Positions 6,361-13,400 are shown, counted from the first letter of the stretch. The stretch is DNA of 17,530 bases from Acidithiobacillus ferruginosus (GCF_018854495.1 NZ_JABBDR010000279.1:1-17530), one strand, 5' to 3'. Translations and numbers: made by a program. The notes: a model not told the origin generated them from the sequence alone.

Positions 6361-6807
6361 ATGGACGACATCGGCGATCGCGTCAAGGAAATCAGAAAGC
6401 GACTGGGATTGACTCAGGCAGAGCTGGGGAAGCATGCGGGCGGATTGAGTAAATCCGCTGTCCACCAGTGGGAGAACGGCGGAACGAAGCCGGCATGGGA
6501 TGCCTTAACTGCCCTCCGAAAGAATTTGGGCATCAATCCCGACTGGGTAATGCAGGGAGAGGGTGCGATGCTCCAGGAGCTAGGGACACCTAACGCGGCA
6601 ACGTTAATAGAATCTGGCGCGGATGGGCTGCCGTTTGACGGACGGGGACTGACGCCTAGACAACGGGCCATGCTGGGGATCTTCGACCGCCTGACGTCCA
6701 GTCAACAGGATGACGTCATGCGAGAGCTTGAAGAGACTAAACGGAAGAATGAAGAAATAATTGAAGAGCTTACCAGCCGAAAAACCAACCATGCAAATGG
6801 GTCTTGA
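6349..6807 (+). CDS. CI-like phage repressor lacking a peptidase domain
   Basis: 152 residues. The N-terminal helix-turn-helix of the XRE/CI type spans about 7-62 (RVKEIRKRLGLTQAELGKHA, LSKSAVHQWENGGTKP), followed by the phage-repressor hallmark INPDWVMQGEG (62-72). The C-terminus (101-145) is a predicted coiled coil (SSQQDDVMRELEETKRKNEE), probably for oligomerisation. There is no S24 (LexA-like) peptidase domain, so RecA-stimulated self-cleavage is not expected; release would need an antirepressor such as the BRO protein. GTG at 6340 and ATG at 6361 are alternative starts; I chose ATG 6349 for the GGTGG just upstream. It is divergent from the Cro-like gene. Confidence 0.85.
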   Translation: MLDHMDDIGDRVKEIRKRLGLTQAELGKHAGGLSKSAVHQWENGGTKPAWDALTALRKNLGINPDWVMQGEGAMLQELGTPNAATLIESGADGLPFDGRGLTPRQRAMLGIFDRLTSSQQDDVMRELEETKRKNEEIIEELTSRKTNHANGS

Positions 6808-6842
6808 TATCTATGGTGCTTCAACCGGCGGTTGCAGCGAGG

Positions 6843-6880
6843 TTGACACCCTCGCCCTTCTAGGCGGGTGAGGATGTCAA
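6843..6880. other. Long hairpin (15-bp stem, one mismatch) between convergent genes
   Basis: Arms 6843-6857 and 6866-6880 pair at 14 of 15 positions (one G-T) around an 8-base loop. It sits between the convergent repressor and antitoxin genes. On the plus strand it is followed by only TTT, so terminator function is possible but weak. The TTGACA...TGTCAA ends with a GC-rich core also resemble end hairpins of IS200/IS605 elements, but no transposase or TnpB gene is present. Confidence 0.45.
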
Positions 6881-6889
6881 TTTCCTGCA

Positions 6890-7237
6890 CTATGTTCCGG
6901 CAACTTTCCGATGACGCGGCCCCTGCCGGGTTGGCTCGACCTTGAGTTGCTTGGAAACGATCTGGTTCCAGATCGCCTTTTTCTCGCACTCCACAAAGCG
7001 GCCCAGAACCTGCTTCATAAGGGTTTGATAGCCGATACCGTTGATATTGGCTATTAACTTTAGGTCCTCAATCATGGACACGCCAAGGCGGATGGAAATG
7101 AGTTGGGTGCCAGCAGCCGCATCTAGCTGGAGATCCGACGCCTTCACCACTCCTACATATGCCTCATCAGCTCCCAACTCCCGATTGTCCCACGCCTCAT
7201 CGGTCGATGGGATTTTGGTTTCATTGGTTGATTTCAT
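6890..7237 (-). CDS. CopG/BrnA-like antitoxin
   Basis: 115 residues. An acidic N-terminus (AWDNRELGADEAYVGVV) precedes ISIRLGVSMIEDLKLIANINGIGYQTLMKQVLGRF (about 46-81), a ribbon-helix-helix-like pattern of antitoxins encoded downstream of small toxins. Such proteins bind the toxin and autoregulate the operon. The ATG overlaps the stop of the upstream toxin gene (ATGA, 7234-7237), the usual toxin-first coupling in this family. The toxin gene appears broken, so this antitoxin may now act alone, perhaps neutralising related toxins. The tail from 95 onward is basic and unrecognised. Confidence 0.72.
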   Translation of the reverse strand: MKSTNETKIPSTDEAWDNRELGADEAYVGVVKASDLQLDAAAGTQLISIRLGVSMIEDLKLIANINGIGYQTLMKQVLGRFVECEKKAIWNQIVSKQLKVEPTRQGPRHRKVAGT

Positions 7238-7524
7238 TGATTCTCTCCATACTTTCTGTATATACGGACTTCCTCATCGTTCGGTTCATAAGCCGTGCGA
7301 ACATGGAAGTCCCCATCAACGGGAATAAAGGCCACTTTCAGCTTCCGCCCCATATACGTTTCAGCAATAAACCATAATGTGGGCGGATCAGAGCGGTGGT
7401 CTTCCCTTTGGTCGCGCAGGAAGTCTCCCACCAAGTTCGCAAAGCACTCCTCTACCTCCTCTTCGCGGACACCGTGCTTCTCTTTTAATTTTCATCTGAT
7501 TTTATTGGATATAATAATGGCCAT
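7234..7524 (-). pseudogene. Small toxin-like gene interrupted by an in-frame TGA
   Basis: From ATG 7524 the frame reads MAIIISNKIR, then TGA (7492-7494), then continues without a shift: KLKEKHGVREEEVEECFANL... LWFIAETYMGRKLKVAFIPV... VRTAYEPNDEEVRIYRKYG. The pieces on both sides of the stop fit one protein of about 96 residues that is commonly found next to CopG-like antitoxins (members are sometimes labelled as ADP-ribosyl-dinitrogen-reductase hydrolases). The stop replaces one codon only, so this looks like a point nonsense mutation. A shortened product of 66 residues could start at TTG 7434, losing the KHGV...CF segment. GGTGG lies shortly before the ATG. The function as toxin is inferred from the pairing and size. 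Confidence 0.62.
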
Positions 7525-7642
7525 GCGCCCACCGTACTCATAACGAGCCCTGCTCATCAGTATATACAATCCGACCCCGCCGGCAACCCCTCTATCAAGA
7601 ATCACTGTTCCCACAGCAGAACGCGGTCACCGGAAAGCCTGC

Positions 7643-7671
7643 TTGACTTATGTTGTGAAGCGTGCTTTACT
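7643..7671 (+). promoter_or_regulatory. Promoter of the rightward operon with operator-like dyad
   Basis: TTGACT (7643-7648), 17 bases, TTTACT (7666-7671). The dyad GTGAAG-CGTG-CTTTAC (7655-7670) covers the -10 and shares both arms with the dyad in the cro promoter. About 50 bases downstream begins the chain of small genes leading to the excisionase and integrase. The stretch 7525-7642 before it holds no feature I can identify. Confidence 0.55.
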
Positions 7672-7721
7672 TAGTTCATCGGCCGCCCACACCCGGCGCG
7701 GCATCATGGAGGCCAACAGCC

Positions 7722-7955
7722 ATGCAAAGCGCCATGCTCAATGGTGAATCAACCAGGCAGGGGTTCCGCCCCGATGAAAACGGGGTCATCCCGCATCGCC
7801 TGGCACCTCGCAGATCCCCTCAGAATCCCGCAACGGTTTCCGTCGCCTACCGCGACGGCGCTGTACTGACCTTTCTCTTCGATCGCTCCACACCCATCGT
7901 GGACCTCATGGCCATGGTCTCCCGCGCCGGCACGGTGCGGAAGGTGGTGCTTTGA
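7722..7955 (+). CDS. Small protein, 77 residues, unknown
   Basis: I start at MQSAMLNGEST (ATG 7722) because GGAGG lies 9 bases upstream; the frame is open 20 codons further but lacks a ribosome site. The first 35 residues are polar and Arg/Pro-rich. Residues 38-77 (TVSVAYRDGAVLTFLFDRSTPIVDLMAMV) look like two strands and a helix. No family is recognised. It is the first gene of the rightward operon and its stop overlaps the next start (TGATG). Confidence 0.55.
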   Translation: MQSAMLNGESTRQGFRPDENGVIPHRLAPRRSPQNPATVSVAYRDGAVLTFLFDRSTPIVDLMAMVSRAGTVRKVVL

Positions 7956-8032
7956 TGGAGCGCATTCTTCTGTCTATGAGTATTGGGAAAGCCTTGAAGC
8001 AGATTCCGGCAGAGCAAAGGAGATCATCATGA
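7955..8032 (+). CDS. Possible 25-residue coupling peptide
   Basis: The frame MERILLSMSIGKALKQIPAE... begins in a TGATG overlap with the preceding stop and ends in an ATGA overlap with the HAD gene start (8029-8032). AAGGTGG lies about 10 bases upstream. It fills the gap exactly and may mainly couple translation. It is too short for family assignment. Confidence 0.4.
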   Translation: MERILLSMSIGKALKQIPAEQRRSS

Positions 8033-8655
8033 ATAACGTTAATAATGGTGTTTTCGCCCGGCCCGCGCCGGTTGTCGCCCTCGACGTGGACGGCATCCTC
8101 ACGGACTTTGACGCCCATTGGCGGCAGTGCGCCGAGCATGTGCTGGATCGTGTGATTCCGCAAGTCAGCGAGGATCATCACCTGTGGATGCGCTATGCCC
8201 TGGCGAGCCAGGAATATGACGCGGTGTGGGACGCTTATCACGCTGACGAATGGCACCGCTTGCCCTTGTATCTGCATGCGGCTGATCTGGTGAACGCCCT
8301 GGAGGATCTGGGGTGCCAGGTGTGGGCGGTGACCAGCGTCGACCATTGTCATGCTGCCGCACGGACAGAATCCCTGGCCGGGCTGATCCCTGCACAACGC
8401 GTGGTGTGCGTGGGTCATGCCGCGCCGTCCGACGAAAAGGCAGAGGTCCTGCATCATTTGGGCGCTGTCGCCTTCCTCGACGATCATCCCGCCAACGTCA
8501 ATGCCGCACTGAGGACGGTCCTGGTGTCGGCACTGCTGGACCGCGGCTATAAGGGCCTGGAGACCCCGGAGCATGGGGTGACGGTCATCGATGACGCCAT
8601 GGATTTCCCGGTGCTGGTGGAGCAGATGCTGAAGCGGACCTGGAGGGTGGCGTGA
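8029..8655 (+). CDS. HAD-superfamily phosphatase-like protein
   Basis: 208 residues with the HAD motifs in order: DVDGILTDFD (19-28, nucleophile D19 and D21), VTS (101-103), K137 in PSDEKAEV, and FLDDHPANV (149-157, acidic D151/D152). The cap-region helices resemble 5'(3')-deoxyribonucleotidase-like phage HADs, so a role in dephosphorylating nucleotides is plausible but not shown. AGGAGA precedes the ATG at good spacing. Both ends overlap neighbouring small frames, so it belongs to the rightward accessory operon between the switch region and excisionase/integrase. Catalytic residues look intact. Confidence 0.8.
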   Translation: MNNVNNGVFARPAPVVALDVDGILTDFDAHWRQCAEHVLDRVIPQVSEDHHLWMRYALASQEYDAVWDAYHADEWHRLPLYLHAADLVNALEDLGCQVWAVTSVDHCHAAARTESLAGLIPAQRVVCVGHAAPSDEKAEVLHHLGAVAFLDDHPANVNAALRTVLVSALLDRGYKGLETPEHGVTVIDDAMDFPVLVEQMLKRTWRVA

Positions 8656-8903
8656 GCATGGCCTACTGGAAACTCAAGAGAGTAGACATATCCATAGAGC
8701 CCACCTCGGCGGCTCATGCCACCGTATGGTGGTTTTTGTTCGGCGCAAACCCCTACCACATTACGCCGGCCCTATACGGAGAAGTGGTGTGGTGTCTGCC
8801 CCGGCCATTCACGCCTGCATTTTTCGGGGAAGGGAGTTTTGACCGGCGGGGCGGAGTTCATCCGGCAACCCGCAGCATTGTAGGGGGTAGAGGACCAGCA
8901 TGA
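8652..8903 (+). CDS. Leader-like protein, 83 residues, unknown
   Basis: GTG 8652 overlaps the HAD stop (GTGA) and has GGAGG at 5 bases; ATG 8658 is an alternative. The sequence is unusual: Trp/Phe/Pro-rich (TVWWFLFGANPYHITPALYG, VVWCLPRPFTPAFFGEGSFD) with no evident fold, and resembles peptides read through structured phage leaders (Icd/Ash-like). The DNA beneath has short stems (for example 8717-8721 with 8726-8730, GGCG/CGCC at 8742-8745/8764-8767). It ends in an ATGA overlap with the excisionase gene. It may be a true small protein or mainly a regulatory leader. Confidence 0.45.
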   Translation: MSMAYWKLKRVDISIEPTSAAHATVWWFLFGANPYHITPALYGEVVWCLPRPFTPAFFGEGSFDRRGGVHPATRSIVGGRGPA

Positions 8904-9247
8904 AAACCTACGATCTGCACGAAGCCGCCCAGATCCTGCACCTGCACCCGGACACTGTGCAGCGCCGGGCCAAAGCGGGGGAGATACCGGGCGCTAAGCC
9001 GGGCAAAGAATGGGTGTTCCGCGAAGAAGCCCTTGCCGAGTATCTCTTGCGGCTGGAAACTCAACCACGGCAGGCAGCCAAAAAGGAGACAACAATATGC
9101 TCTACAAACGTGGTAACACTTGGTGGATTGACTTTACAGCGGCCAACGGGCAGCGGATTAGACGCTCGGCTGGCACCAGTAACAAGTCGCAAGCGCAAGA
9201 ACTTCACGACCGGCTCAAAACCGAAGCGTGGAGGCAAGTCGAGTTAG
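8900..9247 (+). CDS. Excisionase-type helix-turn-helix protein
   Basis: 115 residues as an open frame. Residues 1-52 (YDLHEAAQILHLHPDTVQRRAKAGEIPGAKPGKEWVFREEALAEYL) are a MerR-like winged helix of the excisionase/AlpA HTH_17 type, which bends DNA at attachment sites and directs excision. The remaining 60 residues overlap the integrase gene by 151 bases and read as out-of-frame integrase sequence, basic and unstructured, so the functional part is the N-terminal half. Start: ATGA overlap with the preceding frame plus GAGGA at 5 bases. Overlapping xis-int order is also seen in lambda, though with a shorter overlap. Confidence 0.8.
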   Translation: MKTYDLHEAAQILHLHPDTVQRRAKAGEIPGAKPGKEWVFREEALAEYLLRLETQPRQAAKKETTICSTNVVTLGGLTLQRPTGSGLDARLAPVTSRKRKNFTTGSKPKRGGKSS

Positions 9248-10152
9248 GGTCTCTGCCGCGCATGACCTGGGATGATGCCGGGCTGCGATGGCTGGATGAG
9301 CGGAGTCACAAAGCCAGCCTGAAAAAGGACATGATCGAACTGGCCTGGTTGCAAACCTATTTCCGTGGCATGTTTCTGGACAAGATGGATCGTAATTTCA
9401 TTCGGGAAGTGCTGGAAATCAAGCGGAAAGAATCCAGCCCGGCCAATGCCAATCGTTATCTGGCACTAATTCGGGCCATCCTGAATAGCTGTATCGAATG
9501 GGGTTGGTTACATTACGCCCCGAAATTGCGGCAATATCACGAGCCGAAACGTCGCATCCGCTGGCTCTATCCCGAAGAAGCGGCAAAACTTCTGGAATTG
9601 TTGCCGGAACATTTGCGTGACATGGCGGGATTCTCGCTTGCTACCGGGTTACGGCAAGCGAATGTGGCCGGACTTCGTTGGGATCAGGTGGATATGGCTC
9701 GCCGCGTCGCGTGGATTCATCACGACCAAAGCAAGAACAGAAAGCCTCTGGGGGTTAATCTGACCAATTCGGCCATTGCCATTCTGCAACGTCAGATAGG
9801 CAGGCATCTCACCCAGGTATTCACTTATCGCGGGAAGCCGGTGAAACAGACGAATACCAAAGCCTGGCAAAAGGCGTTGGAAAAGGCAGGGATTACCGAT
9901 TTCCGATGGCATGACCTGCGGCATACCTGGGCATCCTGGCATATCCAGTCCGGCACAAGCCTGGAGCGGTTACAGGAAATGGGCGGTTGGGAATCGGTCG
10001 AGATGGTGCGTCGCTATGCGCACATGGCCCCGGAACATCTTGCAGAGGATTCGGCAAAAATTGAGAGCATCCTGGAAAAGGTCTGTCCTCATGGTACAAA
10101 TACGTCACAACCGCACATTTTTGCCTTACCCAAAAATAGGGTAACCGCCTGA
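9097..10152 (+). CDS. int: Tyrosine-recombinase integrase
   Basis: 351 residues. It catalyses site-specific integration and excision. The N-terminal arm-binding region (MLYKRGNTWWIDFTAANGQR) and core-binding domain (about 55-150) precede the catalytic domain with R186 (ATGLRQANV), K213 (QSKNRK), H272 and R275 (WHDLRHTWAS), W298 (GGW) and nucleophile Y307 (RRYAHMAPEH). All residues are present, so it is probably active. The start ATG 9097 has AAGGAG 7 bases upstream; the open frame reaches back to 9010 but that part belongs to the excisionase gene. The gene ends 7 bp from the 3' end of tRNA-Phe, the likely integration site. The last 25 residues are a non-conserved tail. Confidence 0.95.
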   Translation: MLYKRGNTWWIDFTAANGQRIRRSAGTSNKSQAQELHDRLKTEAWRQVELGSLPRMTWDDAGLRWLDERSHKASLKKDMIELAWLQTYFRGMFLDKMDRNFIREVLEIKRKESSPANANRYLALIRAILNSCIEWGWLHYAPKLRQYHEPKRRIRWLYPEEAAKLLELLPEHLRDMAGFSLATGLRQANVAGLRWDQVDMARRVAWIHHDQSKNRKPLGVNLTNSAIAILQRQIGRHLTQVFTYRGKPVKQTNTKAWQKALEKAGITDFRWHDLRHTWASWHIQSGTSLERLQEMGGWESVEMVRRYAHMAPEHLAEDSAKIESILEKVCPHGTNTSQPHIFALPKNRVTA

Positions 10153-10158
10153 TTTATA

Positions 10159-10234
<76 letters not shown>

Positions 10235-10245
10235 CAAGAGCGCGT

Positions 10246-10274
10246 ATTTAAACGGGGTCCCGCCCGGAAGTCAA
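10246..10274 (-). promoter_or_regulatory. Promoter of tRNA-Phe inside the end of rsmI
   Basis: Minus strand TTGACT (10269-10274), 17 bases, TTAAAT (10246-10251). The -10 contains the rsmI stop codon. Between it and the tRNA 5' end is a GC-rich discriminator (ACGCGCTC), a trait of stringently controlled stable-RNA promoters. Confidence 0.55.
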
Positions 10275-11123
10275 GGCCAGGGCCCGCCCATAAAGGAAAC
10301 GATGCGCCATGCTGCTCTGACTGGCCGCGATACGCACGGCCTGCGCCAGCGGCAGTTCGGCGAGCAGCGGGCCGAGCAAACGATCGGCGTCGGCTTCCTC
10401 CAGAGTCTGTTCCGGTGCGCCGCCTACCACCAGCGTCATTTCGCCGCGCACTTTGTCAGGATGTGCCCGGAGTAGCGCCACCAGCCCCCCCAGCGAGTCC
10501 CGCAAACATTCCTCATATATTTTGGTCAGCTCCCGACACAGAGCCGCCCCACGATCCGCCCCCCACAATTCCATCATATCCGCCAGTGTCTCGCTGATCC
10601 GATGTGGCGCCTCATAAAAAATCATGCTGCGCGGCTCCCGCTGCAAGGCCAGTATCCGGGCCCTTCGCGCCCCCCCTTTGGCAGGCAGAAAACCCTCGAA
10701 GCTAAAGCGGTCACTAGGCAGACCGGACAGGGCCAACGCGGCCAGGGCGGCGTTAGGGCCGGGTATGATGGTCACCGGCAACTGTTGTTCACGGAGCAAA
10801 GCCAGCAGCGGAAAGCCGGGGTCGGAGATCAACGGCATTCCTGCATCTGACAACAACGCAATATGCTCCCCGGCGGCGACACGCCGGGCAATCTGCGGGG
10901 CAAGGGCCCGTTCGTTATGCTCGTGCAGGGCCAGCGTTTTGGGCTGCACGCCCAGATGCTGAAAGAGCCGCTGTGCGTGACGGCGGTCCTCCACCAGAAT
11001 CAGGGCGGCAGCCCCAATCGCACGTTGCGCGCGCGGCGAGAGATCATCGAGGTTACCGATAGGGGTGGCGATAATGGTTAGTTGCCCGACGGCTCCTTCC
11101 GCTGCCTCAGCATGGTCATTCAT
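10248..11123 (-). CDS. rsmI: 16S rRNA 2'-O-ribose C1402 methyltransferase RsmI
   Basis: 291 residues. RsmI (YraL) uses S-adenosylmethionine to methylate the ribose of C1402 in the decoding centre of 16S rRNA. The tetrapyrrole-methylase fold shows TPIGNLDDLSPRA (20-32), LSDAGMPLISDPG (91-103), PGPNAALAALALSGLPSDRF (121-140) and YEAPHR (170-175), all diagnostic. The open frame extends far upstream, but that part runs into the divergent lpoA gene. ATG 11123 just precedes the conserved GQLTIIATPIGNL and has GGGA upstream. It is divergent from lpoA; in E. coli the same genes are neighbours. Its final codons contain the tRNA-Phe promoter. Confidence 0.95.
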   Translation of the reverse strand: MNDHAEAAEGAVGQLTIIATPIGNLDDLSPRAQRAIGAAALILVEDRRHAQRLFQHLGVQPKTLALHEHNERALAPQIARRVAAGEHIALLSDAGMPLISDPGFPLLALLREQQLPVTIIPGPNAALAALALSGLPSDRFSFEGFLPAKGGARRARILALQREPRSMIFYEAPHRISETLADMMELWGADRGAALCRELTKIYEECLRDSLGGLVALLRAHPDKVRGEMTLVVGGAPEQTLEEADADRLLGPLLAELPLAQAVRIAASQSSMAHRFLYGRALALTSGRDPV

Positions 11124-11157
11124 AAGCGCATTCCCGGCCAAGACCGCGCTTCGGTCA

Positions 11158-11186
11158 TTGAACACCTTCGCCTTTCTCCATACACT
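11158..11186 (+). promoter_or_regulatory. Promoter of lpoA
   Basis: TTGAAC (11158-11163), 17 bases, TACACT (11181-11186). The expected transcription start is at or next to the lpoA ATG (11193), and no ribosome site precedes that ATG, so the message may be leaderless or nearly so. Confidence 0.45.
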
Positions 11187-11192
11187 CTGCTC

Positions 11193-13031
11193 ATGACAAC
11201 TCCCGCAGCCCTGAAGGCCTCTTTCCGCCTGCTGATGACCCTGGCCCTGGCCACGGGTCTGAGCGCTTGCGCGAGTATGCCACATAAAACGCCACCTTCG
11301 TCGAATCCGCCGCCTGTCGAAACGACCACAGCCGTCTCTCAGGCACCGATGGCACAGCGCGCCGACCAGCTCATGATCACAGGGCACTACCAGGAAGCGG
11401 CCAAGGACTATATTCACGCAGCCGCCGATGTGCGGGGGCAAGCCCAGCTCGATTACCTGATGAAAGCGGCACAGGCTTCCCTGAAGGGGCAAAAGCCGCA
11501 GGTTGCGATATTACTGGCCAATGAAGTACTGCGCTTGCAGCACGACAACGCCAGTCTGCGTGGCGCAGCGCTCTGGGTCCGCGCCCAGGGACTCATGGAT
11601 CAGGGGCAGACCCCCAGCGCCAAGGGCAACCTTGAAGAAATCCTGACCATCACCAGCACACCCCAGGAAGTGCGTGCCCGGGCCATGGGCACCCTAGCCA
11701 CGCTCTATACGCAGGAAGGCCATGAACTCACCGCGCTAAATTTTCTGATCGAACGGGATAGCCTGCTGGGCGGCGATGCGATCGCGGAGAATCACCGCCG
11801 CATTCATGTCCTCCTCGACCAGCAGTCGGTAGCAAAACTTCAGAACTGGCAGGGACGTAGCGGTAATCCCCTCGTGCAGGAATGGATCGCCATCGCCCTG
11901 ATCACCCGCCAAAATCCCGATCCCCAACAGCGGCAAACGGCGATCCGTGCCTGGCTGGCGGCACATCCGGGGCACCCCCCCATAAACTTTTCGGACGACG
12001 ACGCGACGGTCGCCGGCGCTTCCGCCCTCAACCGCGCGCCCGGCGGCATATGCGCTTTGTTACCTTCCGGCGGGTCCTACGGGCCGCTCTCTCAGGCCAT
12101 TGCCGCCGGGATGGAAACAGCAGCGCAATTACGGTCTGGACCCGCAGTGCGCATTCTGCGGAGTACCGGCAACCCCAGTTACACCGCCGTTCTCTTTGAG
12201 CGCGGGATCAGGGAAGGCTGCAAAATCTTCGTCGGCCCATGGCTGCCGCAGGATATCAACGCGGTAGCCGCCGTCAGGAAGCCCAGCGATCCGCCGGTCA
12301 TAGCCCTCGGCACGGCATCTGATGTGCAGCAGCCCGGACTCTATACCCTAAGCCTGAGTCGGGACGTCGCGGCCCGGCAGATTGCCACCCAGAGCTATGC
12401 AGCGGGTTATCGTCATGCCTACGTGCTGTATCCCCAGGACTCCAGCGGAGCCGCCATTCAGGCAGACTTTATCACCGCCTGGAAGCATCTCGGCGGCGAC
12501 GTCAGTGGCGTCACCACCTACCTGCCCGGTCGCTCACTCACCAGCAAGGCGCAACAGCTGTTGAGCGCGTCACCCGGGCGACACAGTTTTGTCTTTTTGG
12601 TTACCGATGCGAAAAACGCCAACTCTGCGGTGACATCCATCCGCCTGATCAATCGCACTGTGCCTGTCTTCAGCCCGGCCTTGCTGCACGGCGCAGTCTT
12701 GCCCAGCGACGCGCAGGGGCTCTCCGGCATTGAATCGGTCGATATGCCCTGGATCATCAACCCCGGGCAAAGCTGGCCGCAAGCATCACTACTGTTGCGT
12801 ACCAATCTCCCCAATGCCAGTGACGCCCAGTGGCGCATGGCGGCCTTCGGGCTGGATGCCTACCGAATGGCGGAGCGCGTTCTGGACCAGGATATGAGTG
12901 GCAGCCTGAACGGCGCTACAGGCGTCCTCCGCTTTGCTGCCGACGGCCGCATCGTGCGGGACATGGAATGGATGGAAGTGGAGAACGGACGGGTCGTCCC
13001 TTTATCGGGAGTGCCTGGGCCGGGCGCCTGA
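11193..13031 (+). CDS. lpoA: LpoA (LppC/YraM) family outer-membrane lipoprotein
   Basis: 612 residues. LpoA is anchored in the outer membrane and activates the peptidoglycan synthase PBP1A. The signal peptide (FRLLMTLALATG) ends in the lipobox LSAC with the acylated Cys at 26, followed by a Pro/Thr-rich linker. An N-terminal helical TPR-like region (ADQLMITGHYQEAAKDY, about 55-270) is followed by a periplasmic-binding-protein-like domain (about 290-600: CALLPSGGSYGPLSQAIAAGMETA, FVGPWLPQD, HAYVLYPQDSSG), as in the family. I start at MTTPAALKAS because it directly precedes the signal peptide; the frame is open 37 codons upstream. The order rsmI-lpoA-yraN matches E. coli yraL-yraM-yraN and supports the assignment. 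The PBP1A role is known from E. coli only. Confidence 0.9.
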   Translation: MTTPAALKASFRLLMTLALATGLSACASMPHKTPPSSNPPPVETTTAVSQAPMAQRADQLMITGHYQEAAKDYIHAAADVRGQAQLDYLMKAAQASLKGQKPQVAILLANEVLRLQHDNASLRGAALWVRAQGLMDQGQTPSAKGNLEEILTITSTPQEVRARAMGTLATLYTQEGHELTALNFLIERDSLLGGDAIAENHRRIHVLLDQQSVAKLQNWQGRSGNPLVQEWIAIALITRQNPDPQQRQTAIRAWLAAHPGHPPINFSDDDATVAGASALNRAPGGICALLPSGGSYGPLSQAIAAGMETAAQLRSGPAVRILRSTGNPSYTAVLFERGIREGCKIFVGPWLPQDINAVAAVRKPSDPPVIALGTASDVQQPGLYTLSLSRDVAARQIATQSYAAGYRHAYVLYPQDSSGAAIQADFITAWKHLGGDVSGVTTYLPGRSLTSKAQQLLSASPGRHSFVFLVTDAKNANSAVTSIRLINRTVPVFSPALLHGAVLPSDAQGLSGIESVDMPWIINPGQSWPQASLLLRTNLPNASDAQWRMAAFGLDAYRMAERVLDQDMSGSLNGATGVLRFAADGRIVRDMEWMEVENGRVVPLSGVPGPGA

Positions 13032-13034
13032 ATC

Positions 13035-13400
13035 ATGCCGTCGCCACGCCAGATTTCAGGTCAGCAGGGTGAGGACAGTGCGATTGCGCTGCTCGCCGGC
13101 CACGGACTGCACCCCCTGACGCGCAACTATCGTTGCCGGATGGGAGAAATTGACATCATCACCCTCGATGGTGATACCTTGGTCTTCGTGGAGGTACGCC
13201 AGCGTGCCCATGACCGGCAGGGGGGGGCGGCGGCCAGCATCACCGGCCGCAAGCAAAAACGGTTGATTCGCGCCGCAGAATATTTTTTGCTGCGTAACCC
13301 GCAGCATGGATTACGCCCCTGCCGCTTTGATGTGGTCGCCCTTGATGGTGATGCCCCGGCAGACTGGATTCGTGATGCCTTCAGAGTACCCAGCCCATGA
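13035..13400 (+). CDS. yraN: YraN / UPF0102 family nuclease-like protein
   Basis: 121 residues. The family motifs are [15 protein letters not shown] (11-25), [12 protein letters not shown] (31-42) and FVEVRQR (51-57), a restriction-endonuclease-like core with the acidic residues E38, D40 and E53. The biochemical role is not settled in the family; an endonuclease or Holliday-junction-related function has been proposed. It starts 3 bp after lpoA and its stop overlaps the next start (ATGA, 13397-13400), so it is co-transcribed with the lipoprotein and heptose genes. Length is normal. Confidence 0.92.
   Translation: MPSPRQISGQQGEDSAIALLAGHGLHPLTRNYRCRMGEIDIITLDGDTLVFVEVRQRAHDRQGGAAASITGRKQKRLIRAAEYFLLRNPQHGLRPCRFDVVALDGDAPADWIRDAFRVPSP

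Noticed and set aside
9010..9096. Longer integrase starting at 9010
   Set aside because: This stretch is the excisionase gene in another frame; ATG 9097 has a strong AAGGAG and begins the normal integrase N-terminus.
10126..10144. Hairpin TTACCC/GGGTAA as a terminator of int or tRNA-Phe
   Set aside because: 6-bp stem lying within the int coding end, with no T-run on either strand.
1..10158. Second attachment site (copy of the tRNA-Phe 3' end) within the window
   Set aside because: No copy of the tRNA 3' sequence was seen by eye left of the integrase; the left boundary must lie outside.
11124..11492. N-terminal extension of RsmI to 11492
   Set aside because: It overlaps the first 100 codons of lpoA on the other strand and has no similarity to the RsmI family.
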